From the NCBI RefSeq assembly GCF_006494425.1, contig NZ_VHIV01000006.1:1-64000 (forward strand): DNA of 64,000 nucleotides, written 5' to 3'. Made by a program: the position numbers and the translations under genes. This stretch comes from Bacillus dicomae. Lineage in GTDB: Bacteria; Bacillota; Bacilli; Bacillales; Bacillaceae_G. Shown here in pieces: positions 27,320 through 36,876 of the stretch; position 1 is the first letter of the stretch, and each line of letters begins with the position of its first letter. Under the pieces are notes generated by a model. The model was not told the origin of the DNA. It did no database searches and was given only the letters and a program-made list of their open reading frames with translations.

Positions 27320-28612
27320 TTATAAGAATAAATGACATCCAAATAAAATTGTAAATAAGTATAGTAACGGATGTACTTCCATTCCTTTCCCTTTCACAAT
27401 CTTTAAGACTGGATACACTAAAAATCCAATCGCAATTCCATTCGCAATACTAGACGTTAACGGAATACCTACGAAAATTAAAAATGCTGGTAATGCATCT
27501 TCAAATTCATTCCAATTAATATCACGAAGACTTTGTGCCATTAAACTACCTACAATAATTAATGAAGGAGCTGTAATAGCGGCTACACTTGATAAAGAAG
27601 CAATAACTGGGCTGAAAAATGCCGTTATAATCGTTAGACCAACAACTACAATACCTGTTAATCCTGTTTTCCCCCCTGCAGCAATACCAGCTGACGATTC
27701 AATCGTCGCTGCTGTTGGGCTTGTTCCAAAGATAGAGCCTGTAGTCCCACCAATTGCATCTGCAATAAACGCTTTACCAAAACGTTTCTCTGTATTATCT
27801 GTAATTAAACCTGCTTGTTTAATTAAACCGAGTAATGCACCGGTTGTATCAAATAACAATACAAGTAGAAATGAAAATACAACGCCGTATAATCCGTATT
27901 CAATTACATCTGAAAAGGCGTTAATTGGATTTGAAACGATAATCCCCTCTGGTAAATGGGGCATCGCAACAATTTTATCCGTAAACTTCAGTTGCCCTGT
28001 AAAGAAGGCGATAACTCCTGTCACAATCATACTAATAAATAATGCGCCGCTCACACGTAATGCCATTAATACCGCCGCTAATATTAAACCAATTAGAGTT
28101 AAAATAACAGCTGGAGAATGAAAATCACCAATCGTAACTAAATTAGACGGATGATCAACGATAATTCCAGAAAGGCGTAATCCAATAAAAGCAATAAATA
28201 GTCCAATTCCACCTGCAATTGCATGTTTTAAACTGTCAGGAATTGCGACAATAAGCTTTTGCCTAAATGAAGTGAAAGATAATAAAAGAAAAATAATACC
28301 TGTTACAAATACTGCTGAAAACGCAATGACATATGTAATCCCCTCTGCCTGTTGAACAACAGAATAAGCAAAATACGCATTCATTCCCATAGCTGGAGCA
28401 ATAACAATTGGATAGTTAGCTAAAAACGCCATACATAGCGTCCCTACAACAGTCGCAATAATAGTTGCCGTAAAAGCTTGATCAAATGGTACACCTGCAT
28501 CAGATAATATTTTCGGATTGATGACAAGAATATACGCAAATGTAAAAAAAGTTGTGATGCCAGCTAAAAGCTCTTGCTTCACAGAAGTGTTATATTTTTG
28601 TAATTGAAACAT
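27320..28612 (-). CDS. NCS2-family purine permease (PbuG/PbuO-like)
   Basis: 430 residues, about thirteen helices, of the AzgA/PbuG branch of nucleobase:cation symporter 2 (IAPAMGMNAYFAYSVV; FGTSPTAATIESSAGIAAGGKTGL). It probably imports hypoxanthine, guanine or adenine. I searched the 280-base upstream region for a purine riboswitch and found none, so regulation may differ from B. subtilis pbuG. Single-gene unit. Confidence 0.88.
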   Translation of the reverse strand: MFQLQKYNTSVKQELLAGITTFFTFAYILVINPKILSDAGVPFDQAFTATIIATVVGTLCMAFLANYPIVIAPAMGMNAYFAYSVVQQAEGITYVIAFSAVFVTGIIFLLLSFTSFRQKLIVAIPDSLKHAIAGGIGLFIAFIGLRLSGIIVDHPSNLVTIGDFHSPAVILTLIGLILAAVLMALRVSGALFISMIVTGVIAFFTGQLKFTDKIVAMPHLPEGIIVSNPINAFSDVIEYGLYGVVFSFLLVLLFDTTGALLGLIKQAGLITDNTEKRFGKAFIADAIGGTTGSIFGTSPTAATIESSAGIAAGGKTGLTGIVVVGLTIITAFFSPVIASLSSVAAITAPSLIIVGSLMAQSLRDINWNEFEDALPAFLIFVGIPLTSSIANGIAIGFLVYPVLKIVKGKGMEVHPLLYLFTILFGCHLFL

Positions 28613-28892
28613 GGTTATGTACCCTTCCTACATCTGAATTATTATCACACATTCTTTTCTTACTAGTATGTGAGAAAATATAATACTTAATCTTAACAAT
28701 CAATAAAAAGAAGAGTCAATATATTCGCTAATAGTTCGAATTTTAAGTTTAAGTCCGACAAGTACAGATGTAGTACAGTTCATAATGATTATTTTTGTAG
28801 CATAACAGATAGAAATGTTTTATAATTTGAAATAGTTAAATATTTAGTAAACGTATTCAAATATCGTTCACTCTACAAGGGGGATTCTTCTT

Positions 28893-30284
28893 ATGCAGCA
28901 CACAAACAAATCTGGAACTTTAAACCGCGGTTTAAAAGAACGACATATTACTTTAATGTCACTCGGTTCAGCTATTGGCGTTGGACTATTTTTAGGATCT
29001 GCTTCTGCTATTAAACTAGCTGGGCCTTCTATTTTACTAGGCTATATGATTGCTGGACTCGTTATTTTTTTCATTATGCGAGCACTCGGAGAAATGGCAA
29101 TTGAACAACCTGTTGCTGGCTCTTTTAGTAAATATGCATATGATTATATTGGACCACTAGCTGGCTATATTACCGGTTGGAACTACTGGTTCTTATGGGT
29201 TGTTACTTGTATGGCTGAAATTACAGCAGCTGGCATTTACATGCAGTACTGGTTCCCAGATATCCCACGCTGGACTTGGGCGTTACTCGCTTTATTATTA
29301 ATGAGCGCATTCAACTTCTTATCGGTAAAAGTATTTGGAGAACTTGAATTTTGGTTTGCTCTCATTAAAATTGTCACAATTATCTGTATGATAGTAATCG
29401 GAGCTGGTATTATTTTATTCGGATTCGGAAACGGTGGTATCGCCACTGGTATTTCAAACCTTTGGTCACATGGTGGCTGGTTCCCAAATGGTTTTTCTGG
29501 ATTACTACTCTCCATGCAAATGGTGTTATTCGCTTATTTAGGCGTTGAATTAATCGGTGTTACAGCGGGTGAAGCTCAAAATCCGAAAAAAACACTCGCA
29601 AAAGCAATCGATAACGTATTTTGGAGAATATTACTGTTCTACGTTGGGGCTCTATTCGTTATGATGGCAATTTATCCATGGAACGAACTTGGTGAGAAAG
29701 GAAGCCCATTCGTATTAACATTCCAGCAAATCGGTATCGCAAAAGCAGCAGGTATTATTAACTTCGTCGTATTAACAGCAGCTCTTTCTTCTTGTAATGG
29801 TGGTTTATTTAGTACAGGCCGTATGCTATTTACATTAGCTCAGCAGAAAAAAGCTCCTGAAAGATTCGGTCGTTTAAATAAAAATGGCATTCCAAGTCAA
29901 GGAATTATAGCAACGGCAATCGTTTTACTCATTGGCGTTATATTAAACTATCTTGTACCTGCAAAGGTATTTACATGGCTCACTAGTATTTCAACGTTCG
30001 GAGCAATTTGGACTTGGGGCATTATATTAGTCGCTCAAATCAAGTTCCGTAAAAATTTACCTGCGCAAAACAAACAAAAGCTATCGTATAAAATGCCTTT
30101 ATACCCAATAAGTTCATATTTCTCACTTGCTTTCCTTGCACTAGTATTAGGTATAATGGCGTATTCAGAAGATACAAGAATTGCATTGATTGTTGGCCCA
30201 ATTTGGCTTATTGGTTTAGCTATCGTGTATTACATGAAAGGTTTTCATAAAATTGATGAAACACCTAATTCAAAAATTAGTTAA
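28893..30284 (+). CDS. Amino-acid permease (AapA/ProY-like, APC family)
   Basis: 463 residues, twelve helices. The N-terminus (LNRGLKERHITLMSLGSAIGVGLFLGSASAI) matches the amino-acid transporter group with B. subtilis AapA/YtnA and enteric ProY. Possible substrates include D-alanine, glycine, proline or histidine; specificity cannot be read. Paralogous to the RocE-like permease at 18181, but from a different subgroup. Ribosome site AAGGGGGAT. Monocistronic. Confidence 0.85.
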   Translation: MQHTNKSGTLNRGLKERHITLMSLGSAIGVGLFLGSASAIKLAGPSILLGYMIAGLVIFFIMRALGEMAIEQPVAGSFSKYAYDYIGPLAGYITGWNYWFLWVVTCMAEITAAGIYMQYWFPDIPRWTWALLALLLMSAFNFLSVKVFGELEFWFALIKIVTIICMIVIGAGIILFGFGNGGIATGISNLWSHGGWFPNGFSGLLLSMQMVLFAYLGVELIGVTAGEAQNPKKTLAKAIDNVFWRILLFYVGALFVMMAIYPWNELGEKGSPFVLTFQQIGIAKAAGIINFVVLTAALSSCNGGLFSTGRMLFTLAQQKKAPERFGRLNKNGIPSQGIIATAIVLLIGVILNYLVPAKVFTWLTSISTFGAIWTWGIILVAQIKFRKNLPAQNKQKLSYKMPLYPISSYFSLAFLALVLGIMAYSEDTRIALIVGPIWLIGLAIVYYMKGFHKIDETPNSKIS

Positions 30285-30287
30285 GCA

Positions 30288-30326
30288 AAACATCCCTTTC
30301 TTATTACTTGGAAGGGATGTTTTTAT
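30288..30326 (+). terminator. Terminator of the AapA/ProY-like permease gene
   Basis: AACATCCCTT / AAGGGATGTT stem followed by T residues. Confidence 0.8.
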
Positions 30327-30465
30327 ATCTAAATAAATATTTCTCAACAAAATTCACGGTATTTTTACAATTTTTTAATATTTTTCATGTTTTCCGTCTT
30401 TATTTTTACAGAAAAATAAATTACATTATTAAAGCACATATATTTATTATTAGGGGGATTCTTCT

Positions 30466-32013
30466 ATGAAGAATAAAAAATGGATTACATTTTCTTTAGC
30501 AACAGCAATTACACTAAGTATAGGGGCTTCGTTCATACCATCTACTTATGCCGAAAGCTCTGTAGACCCAGCTCCTGAAATTGCTGCAAAAGTTGTAAAT
30601 CAAAACAATGGGAAGAAAGTATTATTCGATAATACACACGGTCAAACGGCTGGGACAGCTGACTGGGTTATTGATGGCGGCTTTTCTGATTTCGGAAACG
30701 GCATTGCCCAAAATGGATATCATGTAAAAGAACTACGTAAATCAACACCGATTACATACGAAGATTTAAAAGACTACAATGTGTTTATCGTTCCAGAAGC
30801 AAATATTCCTTACAAAAAATCTGAACAAGATGCTATGTTACAATACGTGAAAAATGGCGGTAGTATCTTCTTCATTGCCGATCATTATAATGCAGATCGT
30901 AATAAAAATCGTTGGGACTCTTCTGAAGTATTTAACGGATATAGACGCGGTGCTTGGGATAATCCAGCAAAAGGAATGTCTAACGAAGAAGCCAATTCAC
31001 AAGCTATGCAAGGAGTAGAAAGCTCTGATTGGCTATCTGACAACTTCGGTATTCGCTTCCGCTATAATGCAATCGGTGATGTTTCCGCTAAAAATATTGT
31101 ATCACCTGAACAATCATTCGGAATTACAGAAGGGGTTTCATCTGTAGCGATGCATGCTGGTTCTACTTTAGCAATTACAAATCCAAAACTAGCAAAAGGG
31201 CTTGTTTATCTTCCAGAGAACCCATCAAAATGGAATAACGCTGTCGATAGCGGTGTGTATAACGGCGGTGGTGTTGCAGAGGGTCCTTATGCTGCTATCG
31301 CAAAAGTAGGACTTGGAAAAGCTGCCTTTATCGGTGACTCTTCTCCTGTTGAAGATGCTACGCCAAAATATGTTCGTGAAGATTCTGGTCAAACAAAGAA
31401 AACTTATGATGGATATAAAGAAGAAAATGATGCGATTTTACTAGAAAATATCGTAAATTGGCTATCAAAGAAAGAAACATTTACAAGTTTAGATCAAGTT
31501 AATGGTTTACAGCTTGATGCACCTACAGCTCTACAAACATTTGAACAACCAAGCTTATCAACTGAACCACAACCTGAACCTTGGAGTGCACCAAATGCAG
31601 GTTACCAATGGTTTAATACAAATACTTTTAAACCAGGTTCATACGGCTATAACGGTGCGGTAACAGCAAACGACTACGTAGTTACACATCCTAGCACTCT
31701 ACCAAACAATGAAGTGTTCCAAATAAAGATTCAAGTGAATAACTTACTACCAAACACAACATACAATAATTATTCTTTAGGTATATTCACTACTGGCGGT
31801 ACACAGGTAGCAAAAGTTCAAAATGCAAACGGCACTTGGCCATCTACTTTCGGATATAGTAGTGCATTCTCTTTCACAACAAACAGCTTAGGTTCTGCTG
31901 AAAAAATTGTGAACGTACAAATCGATCCAAATACAACTGGACAAGCAACCCTTCGTCTACGCCAAAATACAACAGCGAAATATAATGAAACTGTAACGAT
32001 TAATAAGAAATAA
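30466..32013 (+). CDS. Secreted protein with GATase-like domain, unknown
   Basis: 515 residues. Signal peptide with cleavage near STYA-ESS. Residues 45-345 look like a class-I glutamine-amidotransferase-like/ThuA-type fold (KVLFDNTHGQT; YNVFIVPEANIPYKKSEQDAMLQYVKNGGSIFFIADHY), and 365-515 form an Asn/Thr-rich beta-sandwich that may bind a surface or carbohydrate. No catalytic cysteine is evident in the amidotransferase-like part, and no LPXTG anchor is present. Function unknown. No PlcR box was found upstream. Preceded by TTAGGGGGAT ribosome site. Confidence 0.6.
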   Translation: MKNKKWITFSLATAITLSIGASFIPSTYAESSVDPAPEIAAKVVNQNNGKKVLFDNTHGQTAGTADWVIDGGFSDFGNGIAQNGYHVKELRKSTPITYEDLKDYNVFIVPEANIPYKKSEQDAMLQYVKNGGSIFFIADHYNADRNKNRWDSSEVFNGYRRGAWDNPAKGMSNEEANSQAMQGVESSDWLSDNFGIRFRYNAIGDVSAKNIVSPEQSFGITEGVSSVAMHAGSTLAITNPKLAKGLVYLPENPSKWNNAVDSGVYNGGGVAEGPYAAIAKVGLGKAAFIGDSSPVEDATPKYVREDSGQTKKTYDGYKEENDAILLENIVNWLSKKETFTSLDQVNGLQLDAPTALQTFEQPSLSTEPQPEPWSAPNAGYQWFNTNTFKPGSYGYNGAVTANDYVVTHPSTLPNNEVFQIKIQVNNLLPNTTYNNYSLGIFTTGGTQVAKVQNANGTWPSTFGYSSAFSFTTNSLGSAEKIVNVQIDPNTTGQATLRLRQNTTAKYNETVTINKK

Positions 32014-32016
32014 TGA

Positions 32017-32048
32017 AAAAGGCAATCCGGATATGGATTGCCTTCTTC
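32017..32048 (+). terminator. Terminator of the secreted-protein gene
   Basis: AAGGCAATCC / GGATTGCCTT hairpin with loop GGATAT; it lies against the convergent DUF2339 gene. Confidence 0.75.
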
Positions 32049-33770
32049 TCACTTCTCTTCTTTTGAGAAAAACATTCTTGAAATAACGATACCTATACTT
32101 CCTACGATTAAGAATAACACTGCCCTGATCATCATTGAAACTTCTGGTAAGTCTAGAAGGAATAGCTTTCCTATCGTTACTACTAACACGACTAATCCAG
32201 CATACAATATTTCATTCATATTTTTATTCCGTCCAAGCCAGACTGCAAATAATGCATATACCATCCATAATAACGATACAGATACGCTTATTATGCTTCC
32301 ATCTGTAGACAAAACTTCACCGATTCTAGTAATTGCAATAAATATGATAACCATAAACCAATAGAGTGCTATAGAATACACATACTTACCAAAGCTTGCT
32401 AATACTTCTTTCGCTTGTCTCATGCAATAATAGAACGTTCCTATTAAAATAAGATGAGCAACAAAGCTTGCCGAAATAAATTGATCAAACGTGCTAAAAA
32501 TAGTCTGTATCATTCCAATTGCGTAAACCGTCGCACTAACATACAATTTTATCTGTTGTTTTCCTTTAATAGAAGTCACCATACCGAGGAAACCTTGTAA
32601 TAATAGTACAATCGCTGCATTTACTAAACTATACTCATATAAAATCGCTAAACTAAATGCCCCCATTGCTAAGCCAAATAAAAGATCTGTAAATGTAGAA
32701 TGTCTATTCTTCCTATATTCAAACACGAACATAATAGCGTGCACGAGTGCACTTATCATTAATCCCCATGTTGTAAATTCAGGTATTTTTGAAATGGCTA
32801 TTATAAAGAAGACTGCATTCGCACTAAATATCGCCAAGCGTGGCTCTACTATAAAACTTCTCTCCGTAAACATATGCCAAAATAATAGTAAGTGAATCAA
32901 ACCATAAACAACTGTTAACTGTATTTGCAAATTCTCTACTAACATTGACATAACAGCAAAAAAGACAAAAAGGACAATAGCAGCAACAACATAAGAAATC
33001 ATATATAAATACTGATAACGATTTTTCAACGCATACCATAATAAGCTAAGCGTTAGTATCGTTTCATACCCAAAGAAAATATACGGGTTAGGAGTCGTAC
33101 TATTTAATAAGAACGGCACGAAGAAAGCTCCTACCGCTACAAAGATAGTAAGATATTCCGATTGATACCTCTTCGCTATATAAATACCTAAAATGACCCA
33201 TGCGATATTACATAAAAACGCGACACTTGCTGGAATAAATCCATATAAATAATGTGCCGCAAATGTCGTTAAAACTATACCCGTAATACTTCCTCCTGCT
33301 AATACTAATCCTAACGCTTGCCGCTCCCGTTTAATTTGAATATCGCCTATATAATAAAAACCGATTGATAGGACAATACCAAACACAATTCGTATTGCTG
33401 GTGTTAATAATCCCGCATCTATCCCTGCTTTAAATAACCAAATTACTCCAAGCAACATAATACCGACAAATATGCGTGGTAACCATGTTTGGCAAAACTT
33501 AATAATATTAAATGGTTCTGGCTTAAAAGCAGATATATCCACTTGTTTTACCTCACGTTCTTGCACAGGCTCTTTTATTGTAGCTACTTCTACTTTTTGT
33601 CTTTCCTCCATCACCGTTTCAATATATTCTTTCTTTTCCTTACTAACATGTTGCTGAGCATTTTCTACTTCTATTTCTCTTTGTTTTGCTTTCAGTTCAA
33701 AAAGTGCTTCTTGCATCGTTTCAATTGCCGTTTCGAGTGCTTCTATTTTCTTATTCAAATTCTCCTTCAT
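32049..33770 (-). CDS. DUF2339 multi-spanning membrane protein
   Basis: 573 residues. An N-terminal cytoplasmic coiled coil (about 1-85, rich in Glu/Lys) is followed by some sixteen to eighteen hydrophobic helices to the end, the typical DUF2339 layout. No enzymatic motif is visible. Related proteins are conserved in many Bacillus, with no established role. The ATG at 33770 follows GAGGGGGGAG; a start six codons earlier has no ribosome site. Confidence 0.75.
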   Translation of the reverse strand: MKENLNKKIEALETAIETMQEALFELKAKQREIEVENAQQHVSKEKKEYIETVMEERQKVEVATIKEPVQEREVKQVDISAFKPEPFNIIKFCQTWLPRIFVGIMLLGVIWLFKAGIDAGLLTPAIRIVFGIVLSIGFYYIGDIQIKRERQALGLVLAGGSITGIVLTTFAAHYLYGFIPASVAFLCNIAWVILGIYIAKRYQSEYLTIFVAVGAFFVPFLLNSTTPNPYIFFGYETILTLSLLWYALKNRYQYLYMISYVVAAIVLFVFFAVMSMLVENLQIQLTVVYGLIHLLLFWHMFTERSFIVEPRLAIFSANAVFFIIAISKIPEFTTWGLMISALVHAIMFVFEYRKNRHSTFTDLLFGLAMGAFSLAILYEYSLVNAAIVLLLQGFLGMVTSIKGKQQIKLYVSATVYAIGMIQTIFSTFDQFISASFVAHLILIGTFYYCMRQAKEVLASFGKYVYSIALYWFMVIIFIAITRIGEVLSTDGSIISVSVSLLWMVYALFAVWLGRNKNMNEILYAGLVVLVVTIGKLFLLDLPEVSMMIRAVLFLIVGSIGIVISRMFFSKEEK

Positions 33771-33867
33771 GCGCTCCCCCCTCATCATCTATTCAAAACC
33801 TATATATTACCAATTACCATTATCATACTCTTAGTCTATTCATTTTCAATACTATTTTTCCAAAAAA

Positions 33868-33903
33868 AGAAAGGTGTTTTCCGAAATCGGAAAACACCTT
33901 TTA
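33868..33903 (-). terminator. Terminator of brnQ
   Basis: AAGGTGTTTTCC-GAAATC-GGAAAACACCTT hairpin; minus-strand T-run follows. Confidence 0.8.
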
Positions 33904-33904
33904 C

Positions 33905-35206
33905 TTATTTATTCTTATTTATAACGCTACTAACAATAACACCAATACAAGCACCTATAATAGCTGGAACAATCCACCCAACACCTTCCATATAAAGCGG
34001 AATGTATTTCAATACTGGTGTCCACTGATTCAACATTACATTTTTATTTAAAACATCGATTGCACTAAATGCTGCTACAATCCCAACAGTTACTGCATAT
34101 ACATATGCATACTTTCCAATATACTTATGGAATAGCCCTAAAATAATAAGCGTTAATGCAACTGGATAAATAAATCCAAGAATCGGTACGGATACTTTTA
34201 AAATTTGTGTTAATCCTAAATTAGCTAAAATCATACTAACCAAACTTAATATAAATGCCCAAACTTTATACGCTACTTTCGGAAATGCACTTGCGAAAAA
34301 TTGACTACAAGATGTAACAAGTCCGATTGAAACACATAAACACGCGATCGTAAAAATAAGACTTAATAAAATAACTCCGCCTTGTCCAAATAATGTAGTC
34401 ATCACTTGCGCTAACACTTGTGCACCATTATCAAATGTCCCCAATGAGCCACTCATTGAACCAACATATCCAAGTATGACATAAATAATAGATAATAATA
34501 GTCCTGCTCCAATTCCAGCAATACTCATATATTTTGCTAAACCTTTATCATCTTCAATGCCTTTTGCACGAAGAGCATTGGCAATAACAATTCCAAAAAT
34601 TAAAGCTGCTAATGCATCCATCGTTAAATATCCATCTAAAAACCCTTGGAACATAGGAGCTTGTCCATAGTTTCCAGCAGCCTCTTTCACACTGCCTACT
34701 GATGTAAACATACTCTTTATAAAGATAAGAGCAATCATACCTAATAATAACGGTGTTAATACTTTTCCGAACAACCCCATTAATTTAGACGGTGATAAAC
34801 TTAACCAGTACACAATACTAAAGAAAATAACCGTATAACATAATAAAACTATGCTACCCGCTTCCGGGAATAACTGACCTGGTCCCATTTCAAATGCTAA
34901 ACTTCCTGCACGCGGTATACCAAGACCTGGTCCGATAAATACATACACGATACATGGAAAAATAATAGCGAATGAAGAATGAACCCTCCCCGCTAGCGTT
35001 TGAAAACTTCCTGCTTTCGCAATCGCAATAACTCCTAATATAGGAAGACCTGTTGCCGATATAATAAACCCTACTAACGAAATCCACACATGTTCTCCTG
35101 CTTCATACCCAAGAAAAGGTGGGAATATAAGGTTCCCCGCTCCAAAGAACATTGAGAATAACATAAGGCTAATAAGTAAAATTTCTTTTTTCTGTAACAA
35201 TTTCAT
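33905..35206 (-). CDS. brnQ: Branched-chain amino-acid carrier (BrnQ, LIVCS family)
   Basis: 433 residues, twelve helices, LIVCS sodium-coupled carrier family (LMLFSMFFGAGNLIFPPFLGYEAG at helix 1). Imports leucine, isoleucine and valine. The ATG at 35206 follows AAGGAGAAAGAG; the longer frame starts inside that site. A half-match to a CodY box (GGAAAAT side) occurs in the upstream region, too weak to claim. Divergent from the peptide transporter gene. Confidence 0.88.
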   Translation of the reverse strand: MKLLQKKEILLISLMLFSMFFGAGNLIFPPFLGYEAGEHVWISLVGFIISATGLPILGVIAIAKAGSFQTLAGRVHSSFAIIFPCIVYVFIGPGLGIPRAGSLAFEMGPGQLFPEAGSIVLLCYTVIFFSIVYWLSLSPSKLMGLFGKVLTPLLLGMIALIFIKSMFTSVGSVKEAAGNYGQAPMFQGFLDGYLTMDALAALIFGIVIANALRAKGIEDDKGLAKYMSIAGIGAGLLLSIIYVILGYVGSMSGSLGTFDNGAQVLAQVMTTLFGQGGVILLSLIFTIACLCVSIGLVTSCSQFFASAFPKVAYKVWAFILSLVSMILANLGLTQILKVSVPILGFIYPVALTLIILGLFHKYIGKYAYVYAVTVGIVAAFSAIDVLNKNVMLNQWTPVLKYIPLYMEGVGWIVPAIIGACIGVIVSSVINKNK

Positions 35207-35374
35207 CTCTTTCTCCTTCTTTAATTTCATCTTTTATGAAATCAATTCCACATATAAAAAAGTGCAAAAACTCGCTTCCTTACAAAGAAAACATAGTCCA
35301 TAGTCTAACACAAAAGAAACACCCATTCTATAGCTATCCCTATTTTCCGATTTCTTCTGAAAAACCAACCTTTA

Positions 35375-35403
35375 TTGACTTATAATAGTTAATAAGGTAA
35401 AAT
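35375..35403 (+). promoter_or_regulatory. Sigma-A promoter of the peptide transporter gene
   Basis: TTGACT (35375-35380), exactly 17 bases, TAAAAT (35398-35403); the ATG of the transporter is 56 bases downstream of the -10. Confidence 0.6.
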
Positions 35404-35458
35404 ATTAAATATACAAAATTATTAACTTTGTTTTTGTTTGTGTCAGGAGGAAAATAAC

Positions 35459-36844
35459 ATGGAATCAGCGATACAACTAGAAAGAGAACAACAAAGAAAA
35501 AAGAAACATCCTCCAGGTTTATACTTACTCTTCTTTACAGAAATGTGGGAAAGATTTAGTTACTATGGATTACGAGGATTATTAACATTATATTTAACGA
35601 CAGCTTTAGTAAGCGGTGGTCTTGGGTTTAGTCCCGCATGGGCACTCTCTATTTACGGATTTTATACTGGAGCCTGTTATTTCACACCAATGATTGGTGG
35701 ATACTTAACAGACCGTTTTCTAGGTAGACGAAAAGCGATCACAATTGGTGGTATAACAATGGCACTCGGTAACCTTACACTATTTGCCTTGCAAAACCAA
35801 TTAGGCCTATACCTCGGATTAGCGCTTATTATTATCGGTAACGGATTCTTCAAACCGAACATCTCTACATTGGTTGGGGAATTATACGAAGAGAATGATC
35901 CAAAACGTGATAGTGCATTTACTATTTTCTATATGGGTATTAACGTCGGGTCATTTTTAGCTCCACTCGTTTGCGGATTTTTATCAGAAAATTTATTCAA
36001 AACAACAGTTGATGGGGTTGTACATTACGGATTCCGTTACGGTTTCTTAGCCGCTTCAATCGGAATGATCATCGGACAAATTTTATTTACAACACTATCA
36101 AATCGCTTCCTTGGTAATATCGGTAAAAAACCAACTCGCGATTTACAAACAGCTGCTGGACAACCATCAGTAGGAGATACACCGTTAACAAAAAAAGAAA
36201 AACAACGTACTGCAGTTATCGTCATTTTAACATGCTTTGTTGTCTTCTTCTGGGCTGGCTTCGAACAAGCTGGTAGCTCATTAACATTATATACAAACAA
36301 ATTTGTAGACCGCTCTGTGTTCGGATGGGAAGTTCCAACATCTTGGTTCCAATCGGTCAACCCATTATTTATTATTTTACTTGCTCCAGTCATCTCAGCA
36401 TTATGGGCAAAACTTGCAACTAGAAAAAAAGGGGATTTAAAAATTCCAACAAAAATGGGACTTGGTATGATCTTGCTCGGTATCGGTTATATCATTCTCG
36501 TTATCGCTACATTAAAAACAGGTAGTGATGAACATAACATTACAGAAAAAGCAAACTTACTATTTATCGTCTTTACGTACTTTTTCCATACGTTAGGTGA
36601 GCTATTCTTATCACCTGTTGGACTATCGATGGTTAGTGCACTTGCTCCAGTAAAACTTGCTTCTCTATTAATGGGAGTATGGTTAGCAAGCTCAGGAATC
36701 GCCAACATTATAGGTGGACAACTTGCAAGCTTCACAACTTCACTTGGGTATGCTGAAGTATTTACAGTAATCGGAGCTGCAGCAATTGTATTAGGTTGTG
36801 TTTTATTATTAATTTCTAAGAAATTAGTGAAATGGATGGAATAA
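35459..36844 (+). CDS. Di-/tripeptide proton symporter (POT family, DtpT-like)
   Basis: 461 residues, POT/PTR2 family with fourteen helices. The signature motif ExxERFxYYG is present (EMWERFSYYGLRGLL), as is the conserved FxxxYxxINxGS region (FTIFYMGINVGSFLAP). It imports di- and tripeptides with protons. The ATG lies behind CAGGAGGAAA; the TTG seven codons earlier is inside the leader. Confidence 0.9.
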   Translation: MESAIQLEREQQRKKKHPPGLYLLFFTEMWERFSYYGLRGLLTLYLTTALVSGGLGFSPAWALSIYGFYTGACYFTPMIGGYLTDRFLGRRKAITIGGITMALGNLTLFALQNQLGLYLGLALIIIGNGFFKPNISTLVGELYEENDPKRDSAFTIFYMGINVGSFLAPLVCGFLSENLFKTTVDGVVHYGFRYGFLAASIGMIIGQILFTTLSNRFLGNIGKKPTRDLQTAAGQPSVGDTPLTKKEKQRTAVIVILTCFVVFFWAGFEQAGSSLTLYTNKFVDRSVFGWEVPTSWFQSVNPLFIILLAPVISALWAKLATRKKGDLKIPTKMGLGMILLGIGYIILVIATLKTGSDEHNITEKANLLFIVFTYFFHTLGELFLSPVGLSMVSALAPVKLASLLMGVWLASSGIANIIGGQLASFTTSLGYAEVFTVIGAAAIVLGCVLLLISKKLVKWME

Positions 36845-36876
36845 AAAAGATGAGGGAAATCCCTCATCTTTTTTTA
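36843..36876. terminator. Bidirectional terminator
   Basis: AAAAAAGATGAGGG-AAAT-CCCTCATCTTTTTT between the convergent peptide-transporter and YHYH-protein genes; it overlaps the latter's stop codon. Confidence 0.85.

Noticed and set aside
28613-28892. Purine riboswitch before the NCS2 purine permease
   Set aside because: The conserved purine-aptamer segments and a following terminator were not found on either strand.
35207-35374. CodY box upstream of brnQ
   Set aside because: Only one half-site (GGAAAAT) matches; about five mismatches to the consensus overall.
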